This document shows, in pieces, positions 1 through 8,660 of a stretch of DNA of 64,000 bases; within the stretch, counting starts at the first letter, position 1, and each line of letters opens with the position of its first letter. This DNA comes from Halobacillus hunanensis (lineage in GTDB: Bacteria > Bacillota > Bacilli > Bacillales > Halobacillaceae), in assembly GCF_900166655.1 (NCBI RefSeq), contig NZ_FVZB01000005.1, forward strand, positions 687,001 through 751,000, given 5' to 3'. The position numbers and the translations under genes were made by a program. The notes under the pieces are model-generated. The model was not told the origin of the DNA, ran no database searches, and was given only the letters and a program-made list of their open reading frames with translations.

Positions 1-453
1 GATCGCTTCTCTAAAGGATTCCTCCATCGACGTATACATCTCTTCTTCTGCTTGTTGAATCGATATCAATTGCTCCTTCGAAAGCATGTTCTTGGCACCA
101 TGAATAAAACGCTCTGTATCTAAATCAACCGATACAGATAAATAGGCCTCCGCTACATTCAGCAGTCTTGTTCGAAAAGGCTTGTCTTCACTCAGGAGTT
201 GAAGCGTAAGGTTTCGAATACGGTGCATCAGCCTAATCATCGTCTCTGTATAAAGCTCGGATTTGGTTTTGTAATAATAGTACACCGATGCTTTCGTCAC
301 ATTACAAGCCTTCGCTACATCATCCATCGATACATCTTGATAGCTATTCTCGAGGAAAAGCTGTGATGCCTTGGTTAGAATGAGTTCATTTGTTGGCTGT
401 TTGTCTTTATGGTGGGGAGGACGTCCTGGGGAACGATTCGTTTGTTTCTCCAT
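1..453 (-). CDS. TetR/AcrR family transcriptional regulator (C-terminus off the window)
   Basis: The minus strand reads open from an ATG at 453 to the window edge (151 codons, no stop), so the protein is 3'-truncated by the window. Residues about 18-65 form a TetR-type helix-turn-helix: a segment with DVSMDDVAKACNVTKASVYYY is preceded by an N-terminal SPGRPPHHKD basic arm. The rest is a helical ligand-binding domain without a recognisable signature. The Shine-Dalgarno AAGGAG lies about 7 nt upstream of the ATG. The gene is divergent from the MMPL exporter at 619, the usual arrangement in which a TetR repressor controls the pump. The ligand cannot be read from the sequence. Confidence 0.9.
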   Translation of the reverse strand, partial: MEKQTNRSPGRPPHHKDKQPTNELILTKASQLFLENSYQDVSMDDVAKACNVTKASVYYYYKTKSELYTETMIRLMHRIRNLTLQLLSEDKPFRTRLLNVAEAYLSVSVDLDTERFIHGAKNMLSKEQLISIQQAEEEMYTSMEESFREAI

Positions 454-525
454 CTTTAATCTCCTTATATGGAAGGTCATGTTTAGTATAACACACGAGG
501 TTTGTTGAAAAGAACTAGCAAACTT

Positions 526-554
526 TTGATAATTAACTGTCTAGTATATATAAT
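526..554 (+). promoter_or_regulatory. Sigma-A promoter of the MMPL exporter gene
   Basis: TTGATA at 526-531 and TATAAT at 549-554 are separated by 17 bp. The promoter lies between the divergent TetR and MMPL genes, about 65 nt upstream of the exporter start. The AT-rich partial palindromes around it are the likely place for a TetR operator, but no clear operator was assigned. Confidence 0.7.
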
Positions 555-618
555 TTAGGGTACACATATATAAGTTATAAAATACATGTGGATATGGTAA
601 AAAGAGAGGGAGATTCTT

Positions 619-2871
619 TTGAAAAAATCACTTATTACTCAGTGGGGTCAAATCGTGGCTGGTTCGAAAACGCGTTGGCTGACGATTATGATTTGGCTGT
701 TGCTGGTTGTAGTTTTATCGTTTATTTGGCCGCAAGTTAATCAGGAAGAAACCAATTCAAGCCAATTGCTGCCTGATGATGCCATGTCGGTTGTGGCTTC
801 TGACATTTCATCTGAGCAGTTTTCTAATAATTCAGGAGTACCCCTGTTAATGGTTTGGTATCGAGATGGGGGGCTTGAGAAAAAAGATTATGAAACGATT
901 CAGGACATTTATATGACTCTGGAGGAGGATCCGGTAAGCGAACAGAAGCTGATTCCACCGTTTGCGAAGGCCCCTCCGCAAGCACTGATGGGAGCAAGTT
1001 CTGAAGATGGGGCAGCGCTGACAACTCCGGTCTTTTTTGAAAAAGGGACGTCAACGGAATCCTTACAGCATGCTTTGGATCAATTACAGGAGAGAATTAT
1101 CGATCAGACAGGGGAGGCGACTTTTCAAGAGGACCTCTCAGAAGATGGGCTCCACGTACGTTTTACAGGACCAGTGGGCATTCAGACTGATGCTACAGAG
1201 TTATTTAGTAATGCCGATGTGACATTGTTAATTGCAACGGTCGGAATAGTTTTAGGGCTGTTGATTATTTTATATCGCTCTCCGATCCTTGCACTGGTTC
1301 CGCTTGTTGCTGTAGGAGTAGCTTACGGCTTAATCAGTCCATTACTCGGATTTATGGCCGATCAGGGATGGATTGTGGTCGATTCCCAGGCCATTTCGAT
1401 CATGACTGTCTTATTATTTGGGGCGGGGACAGACTACTGCTTGTTTCTGATCTCCCGTTATCGAGATGAATTACGTTTTGAAGCAGATAAGAAAATCGCC
1501 TTGCAAAAAGCGGTTAGCGGGTCAGGGGGCGCAATTATGGTCAGTGCCTTAACAACGCTCACTGGACTGTTAACATTAGGATTAGCTTACTATGCTTCTT
1601 ATGACCGCTTTGCCGTGCCGTTTAGCTTATCGATCCTCGTGATTGGTATTGCAGCCTTAACGTTGCTGCCAGCAATTTTAGCAATTTTAGGCAGGGTGGC
1701 CTTCGTTCCATTTATCCCTCGTACGGAAGAAATGATACAGAAGCGGGAACGTAAGAAAGGGAAGTCCTTGCGCCGCCCGCAATCAACTGGTCCTATTAAC
1801 CGAGCAATTGGGCGTTGGGCTACAGATAAACCTTGGGTCATTATCATTTCGTGTACGATTTTGTTAGGAGGTCTGGCACTGTTTGTACCGAAAATCGATT
1901 ATTCGTATGGCTTGCTGGATGCCTTCCCGGAGGATATGCCTTCACGTGAAGGATTCTCCATCATTGCCGATCATTATTCACCTGGGGAGGTGGCCCCTGC
2001 CGAAGTGATTGTGGAGACAGAAGGGGAAGGGGCGAATGTGAAAGAGACATTGAGCTCGCTTTCTGTTGTGGATTCGGTTAGTGACCCCGTGAAAGGATCT
2101 GAAAATTCATCACTTCTGAAATATGAAGTTACCTTATCCACTGACCCCTACTCGGAAACAGCTATTGAGTCTATTCCGGATATGAAGAGCGAGGTAGCAG
2201 CTGCTCTTGAGGAAGCAGGAATAGAGAATGCCGCCAATAACGTGTGGATAGGAGGGGAAACCGCTGGACTTTATGACACGAAACAAATAACGAAACGAGA
2301 CCAGTCCGTGATCATCCCGGCTGTGTTGATCATCATAGCATTACTGCTGGTTGTTTATCTGCGCTCGATTGTAGCCATGATCTATTTACTAGCAACCGTA
2401 GTGTTATCATATCTTGGTGCTTTAGGATTAGGATGGCTGATTATCGATTACGTTTACGGAGCAGATGGGATGTCAGGATTAATCCCGCTTTATGCATTCG
2501 TATTTCTAGTTGCCCTGGGCGAAGACTATAACATTTTTATGGTCTCAAGCATTTGGAAAAAGCGTCATCACATGCCGCTTAAACAGGCTATACGTGAAGG
2601 GGTAAGTGAGACGAGCGGCGTTATAGGTTCAGCAGGACTCATTTTGGCAGGCACATTTTCGGTGCTTGCTGTACTGCCGCTTCAGGTATTGGTTCAATTT
2701 GGGACAGTGACGGCTATCGGCGTTCTCCTTGATACGTTTATTGTCCGACCATTACTGGTTCCTTCTCTCACCGCCGTATTAGGAAGGTTCTCATTCTGGC
2801 CGGGTAAACTGTGGAAGTTGAAGGATCATAAAGAAAACCTGGTTCAAAAAGAAGAGCAGACTAGTGAGTAA
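619..2871 (+). CDS. ydfJ: MMPL/RND family membrane transporter (YdfJ-like)
   Basis: A 750-residue protein with the duplicated RND/MMPL plan: one TM helix near residues 20-40, an extracytoplasmic domain to about 195, five to six TM helices to about 365, then a second extracytoplasmic domain and TM bundle. The charged Asp-Tyr pairs expected in the proton-relay helices are visible as GTDYCLFLISRY (about 272) and GEDYNIFMVSSIW (about 633). The start is TTG at 619 after AGAGAGGGAG; no ATG fits as well. It is probably a proton-driven exporter of lipids or hydrophobic drugs, as inferred for B. subtilis YdfJ. The divergent TetR gene probably regulates it. The substrate is unknown. Confidence 0.9.
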   Translation: MKKSLITQWGQIVAGSKTRWLTIMIWLLLVVVLSFIWPQVNQEETNSSQLLPDDAMSVVASDISSEQFSNNSGVPLLMVWYRDGGLEKKDYETIQDIYMTLEEDPVSEQKLIPPFAKAPPQALMGASSEDGAALTTPVFFEKGTSTESLQHALDQLQERIIDQTGEATFQEDLSEDGLHVRFTGPVGIQTDATELFSNADVTLLIATVGIVLGLLIILYRSPILALVPLVAVGVAYGLISPLLGFMADQGWIVVDSQAISIMTVLLFGAGTDYCLFLISRYRDELRFEADKKIALQKAVSGSGGAIMVSALTTLTGLLTLGLAYYASYDRFAVPFSLSILVIGIAALTLLPAILAILGRVAFVPFIPRTEEMIQKRERKKGKSLRRPQSTGPINRAIGRWATDKPWVIIISCTILLGGLALFVPKIDYSYGLLDAFPEDMPSREGFSIIADHYSPGEVAPAEVIVETEGEGANVKETLSSLSVVDSVSDPVKGSENSSLLKYEVTLSTDPYSETAIESIPDMKSEVAAALEEAGIENAANNVWIGGETAGLYDTKQITKRDQSVIIPAVLIIIALLLVVYLRSIVAMIYLLATVVLSYLGALGLGWLIIDYVYGADGMSGLIPLYAFVFLVALGEDYNIFMVSSIWKKRHHMPLKQAIREGVSETSGVIGSAGLILAGTFSVLAVLPLQVLVQFGTVTAIGVLLDTFIVRPLLVPSLTAVLGRFSFWPGKLWKLKDHKENLVQKEEQTSE

Positions 2872-2902
2872 CATGGTTGTTTAGAGAATAAGACATCAAG
2901 AA

Positions 2903-2938
2903 AGAGCACGCCTTAGAAAAAGGTGTGCTCTATTATTT
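2903..2938 (+). terminator. Rho-independent terminator after the MMPL gene
   Basis: A 10-bp stem (AGAGCACGCC with GGTGTGCTCT, one G-U pair) and a 9-nt loop are followed by TATTATTTT, 32 nt after the stop codon. Confidence 0.85.
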
Positions 2939-3151
2939 TGCAGCAGCTATAAATGTCAAAAGTTGTCGTACAAACACGATAGTATTCAGAATTTTCTGCA
3001 TTAATTGTAGTTAATTATAAAAACTTGTGATAAAATGTAGGAAGAAAATATTGATTAGGAAATACTGAAAGGCAGTTAAGCGACTTTTCCGAACCTCCAT
3101 TTTATGAAGATGACTCAGCTTTTCTTATTTCAATAAGGGAGGGAACTTACA

Positions 3152-3394
3152 ATGAGTTTTAAGGTAATCGCATGGTATAATGAAAGAACAGAAATAACCT
3201 TTCTGCAAAACTCTGGTGAGTATAGGAATGAAGTACATTTTGAAACTAAGGAAGATGCTGAAGCATTCATCCAGCTCATAAAAAACAATGGGTTTTCCCG
3301 TGAAAACTTCCGCTTTAAGATCAAACCCTATGAGCAGAACTTTTTTATAAAAGAAAGCGGGAAGTATCGGGAAAAATATAAGCCATTGCTGTAA
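3152..3394 (+). CDS. Small conserved-looking hypothetical protein
   Basis: An 80-residue protein with a good ribosome site (AAGGGAGGGA) 8 nt upstream of ATG. It has no signal peptide or TM segment. Its composition is mixed charged/aromatic, with alternating beta-like segments around KVIAWYNERTEITFLQN and a KEDAEAFIQLIKNNG helix, suggesting a small alpha/beta fold. I do not recognise a family. It is monocistronic, with roughly 280 bp of non-coding sequence upstream that includes an extended -10-like TGTGATAAAAT near 3027. Confidence 0.65.
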   Translation: MSFKVIAWYNERTEITFLQNSGEYRNEVHFETKEDAEAFIQLIKNNGFSRENFRFKIKPYEQNFFIKESGKYREKYKPLL

Positions 3395-3423
3395 AGTCTC
3401 GTAAGAAGAAAAATCCCAAAAGT

Positions 3424-3642
3424 TCACGTATGCAGGAGAAAATAAGTATCTTCCATGCCTTTAAATGTGTAGACAAGCTTACGATGATTAGGATGGTAAT
3501 ACACAATCATATAATCTCCAGAAGGGTCTGCTATCTTTTTACCTTTAGGTAAATGTGACAGTTCAGTGATTGCTACCTCATGAACGTTAATGAAATCTTT
3601 GAGGGCATGAGACATTTGTTGTGTTAAGTTCAAGATTATCAC
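3424..3642 (-). CDS. Small hypothetical protein (72 aa or slightly shorter)
   Basis: A 72-residue reading frame starting with GTG at 3642. That GTG is itself part of the AAAGGTG ribosome site, so the TTG at 3633 (6 nt spacing) is the likelier start. The protein has a helical N-terminus (TQQMSHALKDFINVHEVAI) and a beta-rich C-terminus with YMIVYYHPNHRKLVYTFKG. No membrane segment or known motif was recognised. It faces the 80-aa gene convergently, 29 bp apart. Function unknown. Confidence 0.55.
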   Translation of the reverse strand: MIILNLTQQMSHALKDFINVHEVAITELSHLPKGKKIADPSGDYMIVYYHPNHRKLVYTFKGMEDTYFLLHT

Positions 3643-3948
3643 CTTTACTAAGAAGTTAATTATTCATTATGTTCCCGGAGTGTCGTCTTTTGCGAGGTGT
3701 TCCATCTTCTCCAAGTCTGTCCTATTAATAGGTAATATTGATGACCTCCTCTTTGCTCCGTTTTAGACCGCGATTTCAGCAGTAATGTAACGACAGCATG
3801 TTAGCTAGTTACTGTTCTGCTTATCTATTCCCGTTCCATTTTGTTGTAAACCCATTACAGGAGAGAGGTCATTAACATCTCTTTAACTTTCTATAGAGGC
3901 CAACGAAGCCGCAGGTCAATAACCTTACGTAATGATCAGGGAGGTGAT
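3643..3948. other. Gene-free stretch with one possible micro-ORF
   Basis: No ordinary gene is visible. On the minus strand a strong ribosome site (AAAGAGGAGG, about 3745-3755) is followed at normal spacing by a 23-codon frame (3667-3738) ending ...EHLAKDDTPGT-stop. Its codon at the expected start position is ATA, so it is not called as a gene. Plus-strand sequence just before 3949 carries the ribosome site of the next gene. Confidence 0.4.
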
Positions 3949-4395
3949 ATGTTGACATTTCGATCCGAAATAGATTCGATGTTTGCAGCGATCACAACGG
4001 TAGTCCTTCTTATCATTGGAATTGTCTTTTTGGTTCCATATGTCTTCGATGAATCCACGCATACCTTTACTTTTACCTTAGTATGGTTATCATTATTTTT
4101 TCTTACCATGGCGTTTATTTTATGGGTCTCTTTTTCTATAAAATATATATTTCATGATGATTATTTGCATGTGAAAGGCGGACCATTCTTTAGCAAAATT
4201 CCGTATGACGAGATTACCAGAGCAGCCCCTACGAAAGATATATACACAGGGTATCGAATACTGTCTTCCAGCAATGGGCTTGAAGTCCATTATAAATCTG
4301 GAGTCCTCGGGAGTGTGAAGATTTCTCCGAGAGATAGACATAGGTTTCTTTCTGAGCTTAGGAAGCATTGTCCCGAGGCTGATATTTATGATTAA
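3949..4395 (+). CDS. Membrane-anchored bacterial PH-domain protein (YyaB-like)
   Basis: A 148-residue protein with two N-terminal TM helices (about 12-32 and 42-62) followed by a cytoplasmic domain that looks like the bacterial pleckstrin-homology/YyaB-type fold: YIFHDDYLHVKGGPFFSKIPYDEITRA, then GLEVHYKSG and KISPRDRHRFLSELR. The ribosome site GGGAGGTGAT abuts ATG 3949; the next codon is TTG, which would give better spacing, so the start is uncertain by one codon. The role is unknown; proteins of this kind occur singly in many Bacillaceae. Confidence 0.75.
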   Translation: MLTFRSEIDSMFAAITTVVLLIIGIVFLVPYVFDESTHTFTFTLVWLSLFFLTMAFILWVSFSIKYIFHDDYLHVKGGPFFSKIPYDEITRAAPTKDIYTGYRILSSSNGLEVHYKSGVLGSVKISPRDRHRFLSELRKHCPEADIYD

Positions 4396-4525
4396 GAAAA
4401 ACGGAGTTGCAGTCAATGAGACTAATCAATTGTATTGGATATCCACCTTTGCTAAAATAAATGAATTCGAATGGAAAAGGTATTCATTTAGATAAAAGAT
4501 CGTTAGGAAAGGTGTTTGAGGATTC

Positions 4526-5734
4526 ATGCTGCATAATCCAACAGGCAAAGAACGCATAGGGTTGGCCTTGCTTCTCGGTATGCTTGGGATATTAGGTCCC
4601 CTTAATATTGATATGTATTTACCAAGCTTTCCAGCGATTGCTGAAGACTTCGGGGCTAGCGCTTCACTTGTTCAGCTCAGTTTAACTGCCTGTTTAATCG
4701 GGCTTGCGGTTGGTCAATTGGTCGTCGGTCCTATTAGTGATGCACAAGGCAGAAGGAAACCCCTCATGATTTTCATTTTCTTATTCGCGTTAGCATCCCT
4801 TTTCTGTGCGTTGGCACCGAATATTATAACGTTAGTGGCAGCTCGTTTCCTGCAAGGGTTCACGGCTTCAGCTGGAGTGGTTCTTTCTCGCGCTGTCGTT
4901 CGCGACGTGTTTACTGGAAGAGAGCTTACGAAGTTCTTTGCACTGTTAATGGTGATCAATGCAACGGCTCCAATGATTGCCCCCATGACTGGTGGAGCTA
5001 TTTTGCTTTTACCATTCGCTACATGGAATACGATTTTCTACTTTTTATGTATTCTCGGACTGATCATTGTTTCAGTCATTGCTTTAAAATTACCCGAAAC
5101 CTTGCCATCTGAGAAGCGAATTCCAAGCTCGATTGGTCATTCTTTCCATACCATTGGCAGTTTACTAAAAGATCGTTCGTTTATCGGTTACGCCTTGACG
5201 ATTGGCTTTATTCACGGCGGCAGCTTTGCTTATGTATCAGGAACGCCTTTTGTCTACCAGGGAATATATGACGTATCGCCCCAAGTATTTAGTATTCTAT
5301 TTGGTATTAATGGTCTGGCGATCATTAGCGGGAGTTTTATCATCGGACGCCTGGGTGGAATCATTCATGAGCGAAGTTTGCTCAGGACAGCTGTCATTAT
5401 AGCTGTGGGTGCTACCTTCTTCCTGCTTATTATGACGATCATTGAAGGACCGTTAGCCATGCTTGTGATTCCGATTTTCATTTACATGACATCTATGGGA
5501 ATGGTTCTAACAAGTACCTTTACGCTTGCCATGGAAAAACAAGGGCACCGGGCAGGAAGTGCAAGTGCTGTTTTAGGGATGCTTCCGTTACTATTTGGGT
5601 CAATGGTTTCTCCACTTGTCGGTATCGATGAAACAACAGCTGTACCGATGGGGGCCGCTTTATTTATTACCGCTTCCATAGGTTCTGTAGCCTTTTTTAC
5701 AATGACCACAAAGAGTCAACAGGCAGAAGCATAA
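4526..5734 (+). CDS. Bcr/CflA subfamily MFS multidrug efflux transporter
   Basis: A 402-residue, 12-TM major facilitator. The first helix pair carries the Bcr/CflA signature (GPLNIDMYLPSFPAIAEDF) and the loop 2-3 motif appears as GPISDAQGRRKPL (about residues 68-80). A further motif-C-like segment with RAVVRDVFTGREL follows TM4. Length is normal for the family. The ribosome site is TGAGG 4 nt before ATG, weaker than for its neighbours. It is predicted to exchange drugs or other small molecules for protons; chloramphenicol, bicyclomycin or sulfonamide-type substrates are known for relatives, but this substrate is not predictable. A shared hairpin follows the gene. Confidence 0.9.
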   Translation: MLHNPTGKERIGLALLLGMLGILGPLNIDMYLPSFPAIAEDFGASASLVQLSLTACLIGLAVGQLVVGPISDAQGRRKPLMIFIFLFALASLFCALAPNIITLVAARFLQGFTASAGVVLSRAVVRDVFTGRELTKFFALLMVINATAPMIAPMTGGAILLLPFATWNTIFYFLCILGLIIVSVIALKLPETLPSEKRIPSSIGHSFHTIGSLLKDRSFIGYALTIGFIHGGSFAYVSGTPFVYQGIYDVSPQVFSILFGINGLAIISGSFIIGRLGGIIHERSLLRTAVIIAVGATFFLLIMTIIEGPLAMLVIPIFIYMTSMGMVLTSTFTLAMEKQGHRAGSASAVLGMLPLLFGSMVSPLVGIDETTAVPMGAALFITASIGSVAFFTMTTKSQQAEA

Positions 5735-5792
5735 AGGTTTTAAAAGAGAGGGAGATCTTCCTGCTGGATGGTCCAGTTCCTTTAACAGAAAA

Positions 5793-5832
5793 GAGTGAGA
5801 ACAGAACCGGGGCGGTTCAAGTGTTCTCACTC
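5793..5832. terminator. Bidirectional hairpin between convergent genes
   Basis: An 11-bp perfect outer stem (GAGTGAGAACA with TGTTCTCACTC) encloses a second small stem (GAACC/GGTTC). On the minus strand it is followed by TTTTCTGTTAAA, a better U-tract than on the plus strand (CCTTCTCCCC), so it most likely terminates the minus-strand operon ending at 5855. Confidence 0.75.
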
Positions 5833-5854
5833 CCTTCTCCCCCTGACAATCAAG

Positions 5855-6331
5855 TTAGACGGTTTGATAATGATTATCTAAAATAGCTACACCAAGAGCA
5901 AGGTTATCCCACAGTATTTTCTCGACCAGTTCAGTTTTTTCTTCATGGCAATGAACGATGAGAATGAGCTCAGACGTTTTTCCCCTTAATTTCCTTTGTT
6001 CTTTACGTTTCTTTGTGTTGAACCATAAACTAATTAAAACCCCTATAACGAATCCAATTATTGCTGCAATAATCCCCCAGACAATCGGTCCCCAAGCCAA
6101 ACGAAATCCTATACTGGCTCCAATCACTGAAAGACCAGTCCCGAGAGCAGCCCCAAGATCAAATAAACTAACCCCATCAGAATGGTGAATGGTGTCAAGC
6201 AGCTTTCTATTTTCTGTCCTATTATTCAGAGGAATAGCCAGGATACTTTCCTTTGGAATCTTTTCCATCTCGAGTGCCGAAAGCGCTAATTCCAAATAAG
6301 TCGAATGCTCAAAGGTAGACATCACATACAT
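5855..6331 (-). CDS. Glycine-zipper membrane protein of unknown function
   Basis: 158 residues. The central part has two tightly packed hydrophobic Gly-rich helices (LGAALGTGLSVIGASIGF and WGIIAAIIGFVIGVLISLWF, about 58-108), followed by a basic patch (KKRKEQRKLRGK) and a soluble alpha/beta end with LILIVHCHEEKTELVEKIL. The N-terminus (LELALSALEMEKIPKESI) resembles a small regulatory-type fold. The ribosome site AGGTGA lies in front of ATG 6331 and overlaps the stop of the upstream gene, so the two are co-transcribed. No family is recognised with certainty. Confidence 0.7.
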   Translation of the reverse strand: MYVMSTFEHSTYLELALSALEMEKIPKESILAIPLNNRTENRKLLDTIHHSDGVSLFDLGAALGTGLSVIGASIGFRLAWGPIVWGIIAAIIGFVIGVLISLWFNTKKRKEQRKLRGKTSELILIVHCHEEKTELVEKILWDNLALGVAILDNHYQTV

Positions 6332-6335
6332 TTAA

Positions 6336-7130
6336 TCACCTGTCTCTTTTATTAAGGGTAAGGGGTAAGTCAAAATTGGGTTTCTGGTAACGATGCATCA
6401 AGAAGTTTCTCTGCTCATTATCAAACAGCTTGTTATTTTCAACAGTGTTGACGTAGGAATCATACATGGCAAAGAAATAAACCGAAGGAATAAACAGCAG
6501 CCACTCCATGTTAAGGACTTCCTTTGCTTCATTAAGGTTTCCTAATACCAGAAAATGAACTGACTCAAGAAAATGGGATAAATAAACGATGGTCACGACC
6601 CAGATCATGAGAAAAAAAGCTGTCACGATTCTATGAATATAAAGCTGTCCTGCACCCGGCATAAAAAACGACCACATTACAGCAATCCAAGGTTTCCTTT
6701 TATCAAGGTAGTTAATTTCCAAAGCCGTAATTTGGAAATTAATAAAACGGGCGTTTTCCCGATCAGCCAAGATATACACTTTATTCATATCAACTGAAGT
6801 TCTGTAGCTGTCCCATATGCCATAAATATAGACAGGTATATAAAGCAGTACCCACCTTGGTTCAAGGATCATTGTAGCCTTATCAAATTCTCTGTTAAAA
6901 GAGTAGATCATGGCCAGGTTGACGTTGGCATTGATGTTTATAATGATCTCCCATAGAACGAGTACATAACCGCGAAGGTATTTAGATAAGAGTAGGTGCC
7001 CAAACCCAGGGAAGGCTGCTGACCACCAGGCGATGATCATTGGGTTTCTCAAATGAATTTGAGTGGTACCGAGTGTGCTGACATATGCCTTGTATCGTCG
7101 TGCTCGATTAGTGTTTTGGTAAGTTTGCAA
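6336..7130 (-). CDS. Multi-pass membrane protein built of two homologous halves
   Basis: A 264-residue protein with about six to eight hydrophobic segments. Residues about 29-123 and 148-240 align with each other: each half opens with a P-W-x-W-S-x-x-x-P-G-x-G-H/Q-L motif and ends with a matching block (LYIPVYIYGIWDSYRTSV in half one, FIPSVYFFAMYDSYVNTV in half two). An internal tandem duplication is therefore evident. The start is TTG at 7130 behind GAGGGGA. It is the first gene of a two-gene unit with the glycine-zipper protein. The AAFPGFGHL/FFMPGAGQL motif recalls TM2-domain-like membrane proteins, but no function is known to me. Confidence 0.7.
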   Translation of the reverse strand: MQTYQNTNRARRYKAYVSTLGTTQIHLRNPMIIAWWSAAFPGFGHLLLSKYLRGYVLVLWEIIININANVNLAMIYSFNREFDKATMILEPRWVLLYIPVYIYGIWDSYRTSVDMNKVYILADRENARFINFQITALEINYLDKRKPWIAVMWSFFMPGAGQLYIHRIVTAFFLMIWVVTIVYLSHFLESVHFLVLGNLNEAKEVLNMEWLLFIPSVYFFAMYDSYVNTVENNKLFDNEQRNFLMHRYQKPNFDLPLTLNKRDR

Positions 7131-7235
7131 AAAAATCTTCCCCTCGTCACTTACAGTTATTCCCTATTTTGCTCAGTTAGCTTCGTATTATTCCTTTTTA
7201 TAAATAGGCGGTCCAAAATCCCGGAAAAAAGGCAA

Positions 7236-8603
7236 TTAGTGCCAAAATAGGACAACAGAACATCCGATGACGATCAGCCATATTAGGGCAGAAGGCAGGC
7301 CAATTTTAAGTAAATCGCGATCCGTAAAATATCCGTAGGAGTAGCTGATTAAGTGTACGGGTGATTGAGTGACTAAGAAAAATCCAGGAATTCCAGTTAA
7401 AAACACAGACATCGCTACAACGAGTGGTGAGAATCCTGCCACGTTTTCACCGATTTGAATGGAAAGCGGAATCATGATTGTCAGGAAACCAAGAATGTTT
7501 ACAAAGATAATCCGAATCAGGGCTGTACATAGAACGAGGGCCAACACAACAAGCATTGCTGATTGTGAGGTCATGGACTCAATTAGGGAGTCAGCAATCC
7601 ATTTAATTGTCCCGGTTTTCACGAGCATCCCTGAGACCATGAGAGTACTGGCGAAAAACAGCATCATATCCCAATTGACGGAAGTTTTGGCTTGCTCCCA
7701 TTTCCATACCCCTATACCGGGCAGAATAGTTAAGACAGCTCCTAACAACCCTATTAGAGGGATAGAAAAACCGTGTAAACTTTGCGTTGCCCATAACAAG
7801 AGCGTTAAACCCATAATTGCTATTATTTTTTTCTCAGGGATACTTAAACTCCCTAACTCTGCTAGACGGTTGTTCAGCAACTGTAGCAAGTGTTGTTTCT
7901 CAATGTTTTCGGGTGGAAAGTAATATAAAAATAGGCACCATAATAAGACGACATATACGAGAATGGGTGGAGCAAAATACAAAATCCATGTTATGTAATT
8001 CAGATCAGTGGAAAGTTCTGAAAAAAGTCCGAACGTGTAGATGGTAGAACTTGCACCTGTGGCAACAAAAGCCCCGGAGATGGCAGCTAAGTAGCTGATG
8101 CCAATAAATAAAGCTGCCCCTAAATTTTTCACCTCACTGAATTCTTTTAAATTTTTTAACAGGCGATCAAGTACTGAAGTGACAAGATTGGCTTTACCTA
8201 CGTTGGAAGGAATTAGGATCGACAGTACAAGCATTAGAATAAAGGAGATCAGAACCAGTGCACGTCCGGAGCCGCGAGAAATTTTCAGCAATTGAAGAGA
8301 GACGCGACTTGCCAGGCCTGTTTCAATAAAAGCATGTGAAATAATGAAGGTTGCAAACAGCAGCCATACGATCTCCGAACTAAAGTAGGCAAGGGTTTCT
8401 GAATAGGTGAAAAAGTGAAATGAAAGCAGCAGAATAAGTAGGAGCGAGCTAAACGCCAATGGAAACACTCGGCCTATCCAGAGGATTTGAATCATCACTA
8501 GGGCAGCTGCAGCCTGAAGTTTGATGTCCATGTGGAATAACGGCAGAAAAAATAGTAAGTATAGCAAGATAGAAAGCGTTACTAACCATGAATTTTTATA
8601 CAT
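7236..8603 (-). CDS. SLC13/DASS-type anion permease
   Basis: 455 residues, about 11-12 TM helices, with two re-entrant-like signature regions typical of the divalent anion:sodium symporter superfamily: SILIPSNVGKANLVTSVL in the first half and a second half with ILGFLTIMIPLSIQIG and SPVHLISYSYGYF. It probably imports dicarboxylates, other organic acids or an inorganic anion with a cation. It neighbours the tricarboxylate operon but is separated from it by a terminator, so it has its own transcription start. The ATG at 8603 has no strong Shine-Dalgarno (AGGAGC 8 nt upstream). Substrate not predictable. Confidence 0.75.
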   Translation of the reverse strand: MYKNSWLVTLSILLYLLFFLPLFHMDIKLQAAAALVMIQILWIGRVFPLAFSSLLLILLLSFHFFTYSETLAYFSSEIVWLLFATFIISHAFIETGLASRVSLQLLKISRGSGRALVLISFILMLVLSILIPSNVGKANLVTSVLDRLLKNLKEFSEVKNLGAALFIGISYLAAISGAFVATGASSTIYTFGLFSELSTDLNYITWILYFAPPILVYVVLLWCLFLYYFPPENIEKQHLLQLLNNRLAELGSLSIPEKKIIAIMGLTLLLWATQSLHGFSIPLIGLLGAVLTILPGIGVWKWEQAKTSVNWDMMLFFASTLMVSGMLVKTGTIKWIADSLIESMTSQSAMLVVLALVLCTALIRIIFVNILGFLTIMIPLSIQIGENVAGFSPLVVAMSVFLTGIPGFFLVTQSPVHLISYSYGYFTDRDLLKIGLPSALIWLIVIGCSVVLFWH

Positions 8604-8625
8604 AAGTGATGCTCCTATAGAAGTG

Positions 8626-8653
8626 AAAAACCACCATGAATCCGGTGGTTTTT
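8626..8653 (-). terminator. Terminator of the tct-tcuA operon
   Basis: AAAAACCACC and GGTGGTTTTT form a 10-bp stem with an 8-nt loop, immediately after the tcuA stop codon. The A-rich left arm gives a U-tract on the minus strand. Confidence 0.85.
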
Positions 8654-8660
8654 CAGCTGC

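Noticed and set aside
7459-7923. 154-codon plus-strand frame opposite the SLC13-type permease
   Set aside because: No ribosome site, composition of an antisense reading of hydrophobic codons, fully inside a better-supported gene.
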